Below, in pieces: positions 1 through 10,028 of a DNA stretch of 43,200 nt. The stretch is from the NCBI RefSeq assembly GCF_001693755.1, contig NZ_LYST01000019.1, positions 1-43,200 on the forward strand, given 5' to 3'. The stretch comes from Gilliamella sp. wkB171 (GTDB lineage Bacteria > Pseudomonadota > Gammaproteobacteria > Enterobacterales > Orbaceae). The first letter of the stretch is position 1, and the number at the start of each line of letters is the position of its first letter. Below the pieces are notes generated by a model. The model ran no database searches. It worked only from the letters and a program-made list of their open reading frames with translations, and was not told the DNA's origin. Position numbers and translations under genes: made by a program.

Positions 1-66
1 TTTAATCTTTCGTCTCGCAAGTGCCCACACAGATTGTCTGTTTCTTCTTTTTAAAGAGCTGACAGC
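1..66 (-). promoter_or_regulatory. rRNA operon leader with boxA antiterminator
   Basis: Read on the minus strand, this is the leader just upstream of a 16S rRNA gene. AGCTCTTTAA (complement of 51-60) matches the boxA antitermination element. It is followed by CAGACAATCTGTGTGGGCAC (complement of 21-40), which is almost the same as the enterobacterial rrn leader. The 16S gene itself should start a little beyond position 1, to the left of the window. No mature rRNA is visible here. An apparent open frame at 87-347 on the other strand is therefore not a gene. Confidence 0.9.
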
Positions 67-120
67 TTTAAATTTAACTAAACATTTTGTTGTTTCAGTT
101 TGCTGTCTCAAGGGCTGCGT

Positions 121-149
121 ATACTACGCTACACCTTTTTATTCGTCAA
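121..149 (-). promoter_or_regulatory. rrn P2 promoter
   Basis: On the minus strand TTGACG (144-149) and TAGTAT (121-126) are separated by 17 bp, about 110 bp downstream of P1 and upstream of boxA. This reproduces the usual P1/P2/boxA order of an rRNA operon. Assignment as P2 rests on the position and the near-consensus -35. Confidence 0.75.
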
Positions 150-230
150 GATCTTTTTTCAATATTTTTGATCTTGCTCTCTAACACCTTCTTCGTTTGT
201 TTTTCACTAACGCCGTGTCAGTGGATGCGC

Positions 231-259
231 ATTATAGGCACTTTAAATTTTCCTGCAAG
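231..259 (-). promoter_or_regulatory. rrn P1 promoter
   Basis: The minus strand reads CTTGCA (254-259), a 17-bp spacer, then TATAAT (231-236), followed by a GC-rich discriminator GCGCATCC. The TATAATGCGC arrangement is the same as at E. coli rrn P1 promoters and is typical of stringently controlled stable-RNA promoters. The bases upstream (about 260-300) carry A/T tracts suitable for an UP element. Confidence 0.85.
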
Positions 260-394
260 TGTTTATTGCTATTTTTTTTCTGTTTGTGTTTTATTTGCTC
301 AATTTAATTGTTGTATAGACAATTATCGTAAAATAAATAATCATTAATAAGTTTATTCAAAAATAATTTATTACTTTAATATTAGCTTATTAAC

Positions 395-423
395 TTGAAC
401 AGGAATTAATATCCTCGTATTAT
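395..423 (+). promoter_or_regulatory. sigma-70 promoter of the secreted-protein gene
   Basis: TTGAAC (395-400) and TATTAT (418-423) are separated by 17 bp. Transcription would begin near 430, giving a leader of about 35 nt before the ATG at 465. It points away from the rrn promoters. Confidence 0.6.
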
Positions 424-464
424 CTGATAATAATAGAAATCTTAATAAGATATTGGGTTAAACA

Positions 465-887
465 ATGAAGAAGTTTGTATTATTAACTACTGGTCTACTT
501 TTTACGTGCAATAGTTATGCTGATGAAATGGTATTTGATTGTCCTGAAGTGGTTTATATTGATTCAGTTGTATTAGAGCATAATCGTCCTTTACCTTTTA
601 ATATCGATGTGAATGCTTTTACTAAACCAAAAGCACATCTAACTAGCATTAATCTTTATAATAATGATAAACCCATTCCCTCTGAAAACAAGGGCAATAG
701 AAATTATCATTGGAAAGATTTAAATTCTTATAATCAGGGATTCAATGATTGGATTTACTTCGTTTGCCAGTATGAAAATAGTATTCAATTAACTAAAAAA
801 GCTATTTATGTTTCTGATTGCAAAGCGCTTACTGTACCGTCAAATAATAACAAATATCTAATAAGCGCTGAATTTCAATGCGAATAA
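465..887 (+). CDS. small secreted protein of unknown function
   Basis: A 140-residue protein starting with a clear Sec signal peptide: MKKF, a hydrophobic stretch, then a likely cleavage after SYA at residues 17-19. The mature part of about 120 residues keeps four cysteines (C26, C101, C118, C139), which could form two disulfides in the periplasm, and has no other membrane segment. The layout resembles the STY0301-type small periplasmic proteins of enterobacteria, but I only see the general pattern (CP near the mature start, a C-terminal disulfide pair), so this is a weak suggestion. No good Shine-Dalgarno is visible before the ATG. It stands alone, between the rrn promoters and a convergent acyltransferase gene that ends 8 bp away. 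Confidence 0.75.
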   Translation: MKKFVLLTTGLLFTCNSYADEMVFDCPEVVYIDSVVLEHNRPLPFNIDVNAFTKPKAHLTSINLYNNDKPIPSENKGNRNYHWKDLNSYNQGFNDWIYFVCQYENSIQLTKKAIYVSDCKALTVPSNNNKYLISAEFQCE

Positions 888-894
888 TTGAAGA

Positions 895-1965
895 TTAGCG
901 ACTTCCCCCAATAAAAAATTTAGCTTTATCTTTAAAGATAAGTTTTATTGCATTAGCTATAACAATACTAATAGATAATGTTAATACTAAAAAGCTAATT
1001 GCTCCTAATGATGCGAGTTGACCATTATCAGTCTTAATGACATCTCCTATAGGTGAATTAATCACTTGCTGCTCTAGTTCTAGTACGATAATTTCATGAA
1101 TAAAATAAATTGGAAAGCTGATATTAGCCATGTAAGAGAAAAATTTATAAACTCGACCATCGTTGTTTTTATGATTTAGTGGATCTAATAAATAGAGCGC
1201 TAATATGAACAAAATAATTTTTTGCAATGTATCAAAATAAAGATTTTCAATGCCCAACTGGCTAATATATCGATAAGCAAAGGGCACAAAAAAGCATAAA
1301 CAGAAAAAGGATATAAACAAAAATAGGTTATCTTTCACTGCCTTCATAATAGTTTGATAATTTTGCTTAATCATCATACCAATTAGATAAACCGGACCAT
1401 AATGCAATAAATTTAAAATAGGCTGAGTAAAATCAGGTTTGGTAAAAATCACGATCCAAAACATAGACATTAAACCAGCAACAATTAAATTTTTATGTGA
1501 CCACATATACAATAAAGGAGCCATTAAATAAATAATAATAATCATTGGCATAAACCATAACGGTAATAACTGTGTTCCAGTCAACATCATTTTGGTTATT
1601 GTGCTTAATATGCTAGGCTCTGTTGATGAAATCCACGGTAAATCAGATAAATATTGATAATGAAAAAACAGAAAACAAAAAATAGAGACTGAAATATATG
1701 GGCATACTACTGTTTTAAATTTCGATAAATAGTAAGTTTTAGTATTAAATTTATAAGTCAAATGTTGAAATAAAAATCCGGCAATAAGCACAAAAAATGT
1801 TGTGAAATTAAAGGCAAATAAATTTAAAAATGAAAATAAGTAACTGTTTGCAATTAAATTACTATTTTTAAACACACCTAAACAATGGCTAAAAACAATC
1901 ATGATAATAGCAACACCACGTAAAACGTGGATTGAGTGAATTTTTTGTGATTTTGCAGATCCCAT
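895..1965 (-). CDS. acyltransferase 3 family membrane protein
   Basis: A 356-residue polytopic membrane protein with about ten hydrophobic segments. The N-terminal HVLRGVAIIMIVFSHC is the signature of acyltransferase family 3 (the OafA, NodX and WecH type), where the conserved His in the first helix is needed for catalysis. Members move acyl groups, often acetyl, onto surface polysaccharide or other extracytoplasmic sugars. There is no SGNH domain at the C terminus, so it is the short single-domain form. No polysaccharide genes lie next to it, so the substrate cannot be inferred. The gene is very AT-rich, like its surroundings. Confidence 0.85.
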   Translation of the reverse strand: MGSAKSQKIHSIHVLRGVAIIMIVFSHCLGVFKNSNLIANSYLFSFLNLFAFNFTTFFVLIAGFLFQHLTYKFNTKTYYLSKFKTVVCPYISVSIFCFLFFHYQYLSDLPWISSTEPSILSTITKMMLTGTQLLPLWFMPMIIIIYLMAPLLYMWSHKNLIVAGLMSMFWIVIFTKPDFTQPILNLLHYGPVYLIGMMIKQNYQTIMKAVKDNLFLFISFFCLCFFVPFAYRYISQLGIENLYFDTLQKIILFILALYLLDPLNHKNNDGRVYKFFSYMANISFPIYFIHEIIVLELEQQVINSPIGDVIKTDNGQLASLGAISFLVLTLSISIVIANAIKLIFKDKAKFFIGGSR

Positions 1966-2115
1966 CTTAAATATCGAAATTCTACGTTTAGGAAATTGTT
2001 ATACATTAGCACATATTCACTTAACTATAACTAAATTTGAAAAAAATAATAATCAAAATAAAACTTGACAGTATTTGATTCAAATTTTTTAATTTAGTTG
2101 AATATGGTTCCAGTA

Positions 2116-2367
2116 TTATTTCATCAATTTTTTAGCTGCATAAGAACAGATAGGAATAATTTCACGTTGTTCTTGTTGCAATTTGGTCACAACCAGATTT
2201 AATAATTTATCTGCAATCCCCTTGCCACGATATTCAGGATCAATATAAGTATGATTAATTGTTGCTTTATTTTGACCAACCCTAGTAAACGTCATTTCTG
2301 CTATTTGCTTATTGTTAGCATCACAAACATAAAAACGCTCATGATCTTCTAAATAATTTAATGCCAT
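2116..2367 (-). CDS. short GNAT-type N-acetyltransferase (YjdJ-like)
   Basis: An 83-residue protein close in layout to E. coli YjdJ (about 90 residues), the small Acetyltransf_CG branch of GNAT enzymes. Visible features are the strand-forming start FYVCDANNKQIAEMTF, the acetyl-CoA pyrophosphate loop RGKGIA near residues 46-51, and IIPICSYA near the end, matching the IIPLCPFA of YjdJ. It lacks the N-terminal half of normal GNAT proteins, as expected for this subgroup, and is therefore not a truncation. The acceptor substrate is unknown. A CCCCC tract just upstream of the start, read as GGGGG on the coding strand, supplies the ribosome binding site (TGGGGGATAA before the ATG). Confidence 0.85.
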   Translation of the reverse strand: MALNYLEDHERFYVCDANNKQIAEMTFTRVGQNKATINHTYIDPEYRGKGIADKLLNLVVTKLQQEQREIIPICSYAAKKLMK

Positions 2368-2556
2368 TATTTATCCCCCAGTTCAATAATTAATTACGTA
2401 TAATTGATAATAATTAAATGAAACTTTATTGAAGCATATATCAATGCTAATGACTAAAGTGGTGCATAAACCAGTTAATTTGCATTTTTGTAAAGACTAT
2501 TATTTTAATAATAACGAACTAACTTCATTTCATAAGTTGATGACTAAGAGCTTCAA

Positions 2557-2606
2557 TGAAAAAAGTGAATACTTATTTGGTTAAATTATTACCAATAAGC
2601 ATTCAC
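2557..2606 (-). terminator. intrinsic terminator after pfkA
   Basis: An imperfect 16-bp stem pairs GTGAAT.CTTATT.GGT (from 2565) with its complement ending in ATTCAC (2601-2606) around an AT-rich loop. On the minus strand the stem is followed at once by TTTTTT (complement of 2559-2564). It lies about 55 bp downstream of the pfkA stop. Confidence 0.8.
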
Positions 2607-2659
2607 CTAAAATGTTTTATTTTCATAATACCATTAATCGTACGGGATCAAACTCACCG

Positions 2660-3622
2660 CTAGAAAAGACGTTTTGCTGTATTATAAAGATCCATATCAA
2701 ATGGTCGTTTCATATTGTTAATTGCATCAATAATATCATGATGAACTAACTTACCATTTTGCACACCGACGCTTCTACCTGCATGTCCTTCCAGAAGTAA
2801 TTGAACGGCATATGCGCCCATACGTGAGCCAAGTATACGATCATAAGGAACAGGACTTCCACCGCGTTGTACATGTCCTAATACAGTAGCACGAGTTTCA
2901 TGATCTACCGCATCTTCAATGTCTTTAGCTAGCTGATTAACATCACACATATGCTCAGTGACAGTGACAATTGCATGTCTCTTACCTTTAGCAAAGCCTA
3001 ATTTGATTTCTTCAATCAAATCTTCTTTAGTATAAGAAACCTCAGGAATGATCATAAACTCACACCCACCAGCTACGGCTGCATTTAAGGTTAGATCACC
3101 ACAATCGCGTCCCATAATTTCAATAACAGAAATTCGATGATGTGATGAACAAGTATCACGCAGTCTATCAATAGCTTCAACCGCTGTACTTAATGCAGTG
3201 AAATAACCAATAGTATAATCAGTACCACGAATATCGTTATCGATAGTACCAGGTAAACCAATACATGGAAAACCTTCTTCGGTTAGTCGCATAGCTCCCA
3301 TATAAGAGCCATCACCACCAATAACCACTAATGCATCAATACCGTGTTTTTTTAAATTCGCGATACCTTTTTGTCTTACTTCTTTATCTTTAAACTCAGG
3401 AAATCTAGCTGAGCCTAAGAAAGTACCACCACGAGTGATAATATCGGAAACACTATAACGATCAAGTTGAGATATGCGATCCTCACACAGCCCTAAATAA
3501 CCATCATAAACACCATAAACATCTAAACCTTCTGTTAATGCAGTTCTAACTACTCCTCGAATAGCAGCATTCATTCCCGGAGCATCACCACCACTCGTTA
3601 AAATACCTATTTTTTTTATCAT
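2660..3622 (-). CDS. pfkA: ATP-dependent 6-phosphofructokinase
   Basis: Phosphorylates fructose 6-phosphate to fructose 1,6-bisphosphate in glycolysis. It has 320 residues, the same length as E. coli PfkA. Visible motifs are the ATP-binding GGDAPGMN (residues 11-18), GGDGSYMGA near 102, the catalytic PGTIDNDI near 125 and the MGRDCG substrate loop. The ATG at 3622 is chosen because GGAG sits 8-9 bases upstream. A TTG 15 bases earlier overlaps that Shine-Dalgarno and cannot be the start. It lies downstream of fieF, the same pairing as in enterobacteria, but has its own promoter in the 92-bp gap and its own terminator. Confidence 0.97.
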   Translation of the reverse strand: MIKKIGILTSGGDAPGMNAAIRGVVRTALTEGLDVYGVYDGYLGLCEDRISQLDRYSVSDIITRGGTFLGSARFPEFKDKEVRQKGIANLKKHGIDALVVIGGDGSYMGAMRLTEEGFPCIGLPGTIDNDIRGTDYTIGYFTALSTAVEAIDRLRDTCSSHHRISVIEIMGRDCGDLTLNAAVAGGCEFMIIPEVSYTKEDLIEEIKLGFAKGKRHAIVTVTEHMCDVNQLAKDIEDAVDHETRATVLGHVQRGGSPVPYDRILGSRMGAYAVQLLLEGHAGRSVGVQNGKLVHHDIIDAINNMKRPFDMDLYNTAKRLF

Positions 3623-3654
3623 ACAAAATAACTCCAACTAATTAAATTTTAACT

Positions 3655-3683
3655 ATTATAGAGTTTAAACAGATATCTAACAA
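3655..3683 (-). promoter_or_regulatory. pfkA promoter
   Basis: On the minus strand TTGTTA (3678-3683) and a perfect TATAAT (3655-3660) are 17 bp apart, with the -10 about 33 bp upstream of the pfkA ATG. Confidence 0.7.
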
Positions 3684-3714
3684 TAGATGATAAAAGCTAT
3701 TTTGCTGAAATTGT

Positions 3715-4611
3715 CTACTGCATCATTTCGATAGGAACAACAGAAATAGGATCTTGATGGATAATGACCGTTGCCGGTGAGAACTCTTCTGAAAGACGTT
3801 TTTCAACACTATCGGCAATAGCATGAGCTTGGATTAAAGGCATATCATCATCAAGCTCAAGATGTAATTGAATAAATTTTAATGGTCCAGCTTGTCTGGT
3901 TTTAAGATCGTGAAAACCACGTACATCGGGATAGGTAGCAATAATTTCAGCAATTTTGGCATTATCACTATCCGGTAAAGCGCGATCGAGTAAATCTTGA
4001 ATAGCATTATAAGCTATTTGATAAGCGTTATAGCAAATATACAAAGCAATAAAGAAAGCAAAGAAAGCATCAGCATAAGTCACGCCATACCAACTTAAAG
4101 CTAAAGCACATATGACAGCAATATTCATTAACATATCCGAAGAATAATGCAACATATCAGCTTCAATTGCTTTACTTCTTGTCAATTTTATGACGTACTT
4201 TTGATATAAGACTAAAAATGCAGTTATGACAGTTGATATAATTGAGATAATAATACCGAGTAAAGGAACCTGAATTTCACTAGGTGAAATAACTGATTTT
4301 ACACTCGACAACAATACAATTGTTGCCGATCCTATAATAAAAGTACTTTGTGCTAAAGCAGCTAGTGATTCAGCTTTACCATGTCCAAAAGTATGATCAT
4401 CATCTGCCGGCTTTAACGCATAACGAACCAAAAAAAAATTCAATCCTGAAGCAAGCAAATCAATACTTGAATCTAATAAAGATGCCAACAAACTTATTGA
4501 TCCTGTAAGCCAACAAGTCAGCAGTTTTATTATGATCAAAACAATAGAAATTAAAACCGCACTAAGTGTCGCGCGTTTTACTAACTTTTCATACAAATGT
4601 GAATTTGACAT
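3715..4611 (-). CDS. fieF: cation-efflux pump FieF (CDF family, Zn/Fe)
   Basis: Proton-driven export of divalent metals (Zn2+, Fe2+, Cd2+) across the inner membrane. The 298-residue protein matches E. coli FieF/YiiP (300). Metal-site residues are visible: LDSSIDLL (Asp47, Asp51) in TM2 and DMLHYSSDMLMN (His and Asp) in TM5, with the TFGHGKAESLAAL loop between. The C-terminal cytoplasmic domain ends with VIIHQDP, where the histidine contributes to the dimer metal site. The ATG at 4611 gives the family-normal start MSNSHLYEKL. A longer in-frame reading would run into yajL. It starts 7 bp after the yajL stop, so the two are probably co-transcribed. Confidence 0.95.
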   Translation of the reverse strand: MSNSHLYEKLVKRATLSAVLISIVLIIIKLLTCWLTGSISLLASLLDSSIDLLASGLNFFLVRYALKPADDDHTFGHGKAESLAALAQSTFIIGSATIVLLSSVKSVISPSEIQVPLLGIIISIISTVITAFLVLYQKYVIKLTRSKAIEADMLHYSSDMLMNIAVICALALSWYGVTYADAFFAFFIALYICYNAYQIAYNAIQDLLDRALPDSDNAKIAEIIATYPDVRGFHDLKTRQAGPLKFIQLHLELDDDMPLIQAHAIADSVEKRLSEEFSPATVIIHQDPISVVPIEMMQ

Positions 4612-4618
4612 TTGATAC

Positions 4619-5194
4619 CTATTGATAGCATTCAATACCTGATGGTAGAACAAGTTGCTGTGCAACTTCAGCGGCTTTTTTTCGACCGAGTAAAACATCA
4701 ATAATTTTTAGTGCAAAATCAATTGATGTTGCAGGACCTTGACTGGTAATCACGTTATTTTTTTGATCAAAATAAACTCTTTCATCTTTCCAAAGTTGAA
4801 AGGCATCTTTCGTTGTTGGATACCCAGTCATATAAGCGTTAGGAAATAAATGATGATGCTGTAAAACCATTGCTGGTGAAGCACAGATCGCAGCAACGAT
4901 ATTTCCTGCTTGATGGGTTTGCTGTAGTTTTTCGATAAGAGCAGGACAATCACGAAAATTTTCTGCGCCTTTTAATCCACCTGGTAAAATAACAACATCA
5001 AAATTAAGTTCTTTAACTTCAAGCCAAGTTTTTTGAGCTAAAATAGTCACCCCTCTTGAGCAATGCACCTCTCTATCCTGCGAAATACTTGCTGTGGTAA
5101 CATTAATACCCGCTCGTGTTAAAAGGTCAATTGTTGTTACAGCTTCTGTTTCTTCACAACCATTTGATAAACAGACCAAAGCTTGTTTTGTCAC
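4619..5194 (-). CDS. yajL: DJ-1/PfpI family protein YajL
   Basis: A DJ-1-like cytoplasmic protein of 191 residues (E. coli YajL 196), linked to oxidative and carbonyl stress protection. The family nucleophile is C104 in AAICASPA, with the acidic partner in CEETEA (E14/E15), VILPGGLKGAENFRD near 68-82 and the closing TSQGPATSIDFALKIID. Whether the family acts as a protein deglycase or chaperone is debated, so I give only the family. In E. coli yajL is near thiI/panE, not fieF, so this pairing is local to this lineage. Confidence 0.93.
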   Translation of the reverse strand: MTKQALVCLSNGCEETEAVTTIDLLTRAGINVTTASISQDREVHCSRGVTILAQKTWLEVKELNFDVVILPGGLKGAENFRDCPALIEKLQQTHQAGNIVAAICASPAMVLQHHHLFPNAYMTGYPTTKDAFQLWKDERVYFDQKNNVITSQGPATSIDFALKIIDVLLGRKKAAEVAQQLVLPSGIECYQ

Positions 5195-5249
5195 GATTAA
5201 ACTCCTTCACTAACTTACGTTGTATTAACAACTATTTTTAATTCAAAAA

Positions 5250-6512
<1,263 letters not shown>

Positions 6513-6673
6513 TTATTAGAATTAAATTGCCCAATATTATAAAAGTTATTTACTCATAGATAAATCAATTTATTGAAACCTTTTTTAAAACATCACCACT
6601 TGAATTTAATCAATCAAAATTAAAATTGCTTTTAAGCTTTTATATTATTGTATAAATTAGTATTAATCAGCAA

Positions 6674-6702
6674 TTGACTCAAACAAATTAGCACTTTATA
6701 GT
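6674..6702 (+). promoter_or_regulatory. promoter of yjiX-yjiA
   Basis: TTGACT (6674-6679), 17-bp spacer, TATAGT (6697-6702), about 90 bp upstream of yjiX. The remaining 6504-6794 region is AT-rich and shows no other gene. Confidence 0.65.
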
Positions 6703-6794
6703 GAATCAACGATAATTAGTGATTTATGCGTCGCAGATTATAATTAAGAAATAAGATCTACTTATCAATATCTTTAGCTAATAAGAGATAAAAT

Positions 6795-6992
6795 ATGTTT
6801 GATTCAATCGCCAAAGCAGGAAAATATCTAGGCCAAGCAGCTAAACTTATGGTCGGTATTCCAGATTATGATACTTATGTTCAACATATGAAACTTACCC
6901 ACCCAGAACAAACGCCTATGACTTATGAAGAGTTTTTTAAAGAGCGGCAAGATGCACGTTACGGTGGTAAAGGCGGATTCAAATGTTGCTAG
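6795..6992 (+). CDS. yjiX: YbdD/YjiX family small protein
   Basis: A 65-residue protein of the YbdD/YjiX family, recognisable from [30 protein letters not shown] and the ending [12 protein letters not shown]. In E. coli these proteins are encoded directly after the pyruvate/peptide carriers BtsT (yjiY) or CstA, and are thought to assist them. Here no such carrier is adjacent, but yjiA follows as in E. coli. Its molecular role is unknown. AAGAGAT upstream is a weak ribosome binding site. Confidence 0.9.
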   Translation: MFDSIAKAGKYLGQAAKLMVGIPDYDTYVQHMKLTHPEQTPMTYEEFFKERQDARYGGKGGFKCC

Positions 6993-7009
6993 TTGCTAAA
7001 TAGTAAAGA

Positions 7010-8059
7010 ATGGAAGAAATGACAATACAAACCAGCTCCCCCACAATACCTGTCACTTTATTAACTGGATTTTTAGGTTCAGGTAAAACTACATTAATTA
7101 ATCATTTGTTAGCAGAGAATCCTAACGAAAAAATAATTATTATCGAAAATGAGTTTGGCCCGATAAACGTTGATAGCCATCTGCTAAATGTAACAACCGA
7201 CATTAAAATTGTTGAAATGACTAATGGATGTATCTGTTGTACCGTACAAGGAGAGCTAACCAATGCCTTATACCAATTACACGCTCAGCGCATAGCAGGA
7301 GAGTTACTATTTGATCGGTTAATAATTGAAACGACCGGACTTGCCGATCCTGCACCAATTATTCAACTATTTTTTATTGATGATTTGATTCGTCAAAGCT
7401 TTCAACTTGATGCAATTATTACTTTAGTCGATGCTCAACATATTTTACAGCATCTTGATGCGCATCGCGTCACGCTTTCACAAATTGGGTTTGCAGATCG
7501 CATTATTGTGACTAAAACTGACTGCGTTAGTAATTCAGAAAAACTAAAAGTGATTAATCGAATTAACAACATCAACCATAAAGCTACAATCATTGAGGCC
7601 GTAAATGGACAAATACCTAAATCACAGTGGATTGATATACATGCTTTTGATCTAACTGATGATCTAAATATTAATAGAGGCTTTTTTGTAATTAATCCCG
7701 CCAAAAAATTTATGGCCGATTTCACTGTTCTGCCTCGACAAAAGCAAACTCAATCATGGGATGATGATATTTGCTCTTATCTTTTTGAAGCAGGTGAACT
7801 TGATATCAAAAAAATTGGCTCTTTTATGGAAAATTTAGTCGAGCAATACGGCAATGACATGCTACGATACAAAGGTGTGCTTGCTATCAAAAATAATCCA
7901 CAACGCTTAATTGTTCAAGGTGTCCACAAAGTCGTTGGCTTTGATTATGGTTCACCCTGGCAAGATTCGGCAGAAAAACTATCACGTTTAGTCATAATTA
8001 GCCGAACTTTACCCTTTGAAGAATTAAACCAAGCTTTTTTGACAACCGTTGCCAGTTAA
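7010..8059 (+). CDS. yjiA: CobW/COG0523-family GTPase YjiA
   Basis: A metal-binding G3E GTPase of 349 residues. The P-loop GFLGSGKTT lies at about 20-28. The metal site GCICC, near 75, is the CxCC signature of COG0523 proteins, which handle zinc or other metals. ETTGLADP is the Walker B region and TKTD the guanine-specificity motif. The C-terminal CobW_C domain covers roughly 230-345. It lies 17 bp after yjiX, probably in one operon. Two in-frame ATGs (7010 and 7019) are possible. Neither has an ideally spaced Shine-Dalgarno, so the start is uncertain by three codons. Confidence 0.93.
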   Translation: MEEMTIQTSSPTIPVTLLTGFLGSGKTTLINHLLAENPNEKIIIIENEFGPINVDSHLLNVTTDIKIVEMTNGCICCTVQGELTNALYQLHAQRIAGELLFDRLIIETTGLADPAPIIQLFFIDDLIRQSFQLDAIITLVDAQHILQHLDAHRVTLSQIGFADRIIVTKTDCVSNSEKLKVINRINNINHKATIIEAVNGQIPKSQWIDIHAFDLTDDLNINRGFFVINPAKKFMADFTVLPRQKQTQSWDDDICSYLFEAGELDIKKIGSFMENLVEQYGNDMLRYKGVLAIKNNPQRLIVQGVHKVVGFDYGSPWQDSAEKLSRLVIISRTLPFEELNQAFLTTVAS

Positions 8060-8078
8060 ATATAGCCAATTTTAACTT

Positions 8079-8108
8079 AGCTATATGGGATTATATATCC
8101 ATATAGCT
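8079..8108. terminator. hairpin after yjiA, possible terminator
   Basis: A perfect 10-bp stem AGCTATATGG/CCATATAGCT (8079-8088 with 8099-8108) sits 20 bp after the yjiA stop. No T-run follows on either strand, so it is a strong RNA hairpin but not a canonical intrinsic terminator. Confidence 0.4.
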
Positions 8109-8230
8109 TAATGAATACTATGTCAACGATACCTAACTTACCCTATTCTCGTCCTTGATTAGCCACATTTCACTTTAAATGTGATAATATAACATTAGTC
8201 AAAAATTGATAGGGCAAATAACATAATTTT

Positions 8231-9289
8231 ATGGATTACGATATTGCAATTATTGGTCTAGGGCCTGCCGGTAGTACGTTGGCACGATTACTTAGTCCTT
8301 CATTTAAAATTATTGCACTAGACAAAAAAAAACAAACAGGTCATGATGGCTTTCATAAACCATGTGGTGGATTACTGGCAAATGATGCGCAAAAATCTTT
8401 TGTCAGACAAAAATTAAACATACCTGCTGACATTTTAACCGATCCACAAATATTTAGCGTTAAAACCATCGATTTGCAAACTCAACTAGTTCGTAATTAT
8501 CAACGCAGTTATATCAGCCTTGATCGACATAAGTTTGATCTATGGCTAAAGTCACTCATTCCCGAAACCGTTACTGTTTTACATAATACGTTATGCAAAG
8601 AAGTAAGAAGAATCATTGATGGATACCAAGTCACTTATGTCGATGAAAATAATAGAGAACAAAAATTCACTGCTCAATATGTCGTAGGTGCTGATGGGGC
8701 TAATTCCATTGTAAGGCGAATGCGTTACCCTAAACATTCCATCAGACAATATGTCGCTATTCAGCAATGGTTTGCTGAAAAACATACTACACCTTTTTAT
8801 TCGTGCATTTTTGACAACAATTTAACTAACTGTTATGCATGGAGTATGTCTAAAGATGGTTACTTTATTTTAGGTGGAGCCTTTGCAAAAAAAGAAGCAA
8901 ATCAACATTTCGAAAAGTTAAAACAAAAATTAACGCAACAAGGTTTTATTTTTAGTGATTTAGTCAAAACTGAAAAATGCCTAGTTATCTATCCAAATCG
9001 TTTACGTGATTTTTACACGGGCAATGAAAACATATTTTTAATCGGTGAAGCGGCTGGTTTTATTAGTGCAAGTTCTTTGGAAGGAATTAGCTATGCACTC
9101 GATAGCGCTGAGATTCTAAGTAAAATATTAAATAGCGGCCAAGCAAAACCCAATAAACTGTATTACCAAAAAACACTACTATTACGTTTAAAATTATACA
9201 GCAAAATCATCAAGGCTAAAATTTTAACCACACCAATGTGGCGAAAATTAATAATGAAAAGTAAAATCCAACACATTGAAACCAATTAA
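8231..9289 (+). CDS. FAD-dependent oxidoreductase, geranylgeranyl-reductase-like
   Basis: A 352-residue flavoprotein of the p-hydroxybenzoate-hydroxylase fold. The dinucleotide fold DIAIIGLGPAGSTLARLL covers residues 4-21. HKPCGGLLANDAQ near 43-55 carries the Cys-Gly-Gly typical of geranylgeranyl-reductase-like enzymes, VVGADGANSIVRR is the second FAD motif, and IGEAAGFISASSLEGISYAL is the third. Relatives reduce isoprenoid double bonds or act as uncharacterised dehydrogenases, and the substrate here is unknown. No isoprenoid genes are near. It is followed 67 bp later by can, so co-transcription is possible. A short inverted repeat CACATTT/AAATGTG (8164-8183) lies in its upstream region. Confidence 0.8.
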   Translation: MDYDIAIIGLGPAGSTLARLLSPSFKIIALDKKKQTGHDGFHKPCGGLLANDAQKSFVRQKLNIPADILTDPQIFSVKTIDLQTQLVRNYQRSYISLDRHKFDLWLKSLIPETVTVLHNTLCKEVRRIIDGYQVTYVDENNREQKFTAQYVVGADGANSIVRRMRYPKHSIRQYVAIQQWFAEKHTTPFYSCIFDNNLTNCYAWSMSKDGYFILGGAFAKKEANQHFEKLKQKLTQQGFIFSDLVKTEKCLVIYPNRLRDFYTGNENIFLIGEAAGFISASSLEGISYALDSAEILSKILNSGQAKPNKLYYQKTLLLRLKLYSKIIKAKILTTPMWRKLIMKSKIQHIETN

Positions 9290-9356
9290 ATAATATAAAG
9301 TTTATTTTCAAAAATAACACAATCTTATAATAATGAGATATTAAAGGAATAGATGA

Positions 9357-10016
9357 ATGGTAAATGTAAACGATTTAATTCGTTTTAATCACGAGTGGTC
9401 AGAAAAAATTGAGCAAGAAGATCCCGAATTTTTTAAACAACTAGCAATTGCCCAAAATCCTAAATTTTTATGGATCGGCTGTTCTGATAGCCGAGTTCCG
9501 GCCGAAAAACTGATTAAATTGCAACCTGGTGAATTATTTGTCCATCGAAATGTAGGTAATTTAGTCATTCATACCGATCTCAATTGTTTATCTGTCGTCC
9601 AATATGCCGTTGATGTACTTAAAATTGAAGATATTATTGTCTGTGGCCATTTAGGATGTGGTGGAATACGCTCAGCTGTTGAAAACCCGGATTTAGGTTT
9701 AATTAACAATTGGCTATTACATATTCGAGATTTATGGTTTCGATATAGCTCACTTATTGGTGAATTTCCAGCGCATATTCGATTAGATATCTTATGCGAA
9801 CTCAACGTCATTGAGCAAGTTTATAATTTAGGTCACTCAACCATTATTCAATCGGCATGGCAGCGCGGTCAAAAAGTTAATTTGCACGGATGGGTTTATG
9901 GTATTGATAATGGCAAAATTACTGACTTACACATCACCTCGTCTAGCAGTGAAAATCTAGAAATTAATTATCGTGAAGCGATTTCTTATCTTTTAAACTT
10001 ACACAAATCGCAATAA
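9357..10016 (+). CDS. can: beta-class carbonic anhydrase
   Basis: Interconverts CO2 and bicarbonate, supplying bicarbonate for biosynthesis when CO2 is low. The 219-residue sequence aligns without visible gaps to E. coli Can. Zinc ligands C42, D44 ([10 protein letters not shown]), H98 and C101 (CGHLGCGG) are all present. The ATG at 9357 follows AAAGGA at a spacing of about 8 bases. The gene ends only 12 bp from the convergent nrdG stop, and no terminator is visible between them. Confidence 0.97.
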   Translation: MVNVNDLIRFNHEWSEKIEQEDPEFFKQLAIAQNPKFLWIGCSDSRVPAEKLIKLQPGELFVHRNVGNLVIHTDLNCLSVVQYAVDVLKIEDIIVCGHLGCGGIRSAVENPDLGLINNWLLHIRDLWFRYSSLIGEFPAHIRLDILCELNVIEQVYNLGHSTIIQSAWQRGQKVNLHGWVYGIDNGKITDLHITSSSSENLEINYREAISYLLNLHKSQ

Positions 10017-10028
10017 TGGCCAATAATT

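Noticed and set aside
87-347. Open frame of 86 codons on the plus strand
   Set aside because: It overlaps the rrn P1, P2 and leader on the other strand, and its translation is low-complexity hydrophobic sequence without a ribosome binding site.
8164-8183. CACATTT/AAATGTG inverted repeat before the FAD oxidoreductase gene
   Set aside because: A 7-bp AT-rich repeat is expected often in such DNA, and it matches no known operator I can name.
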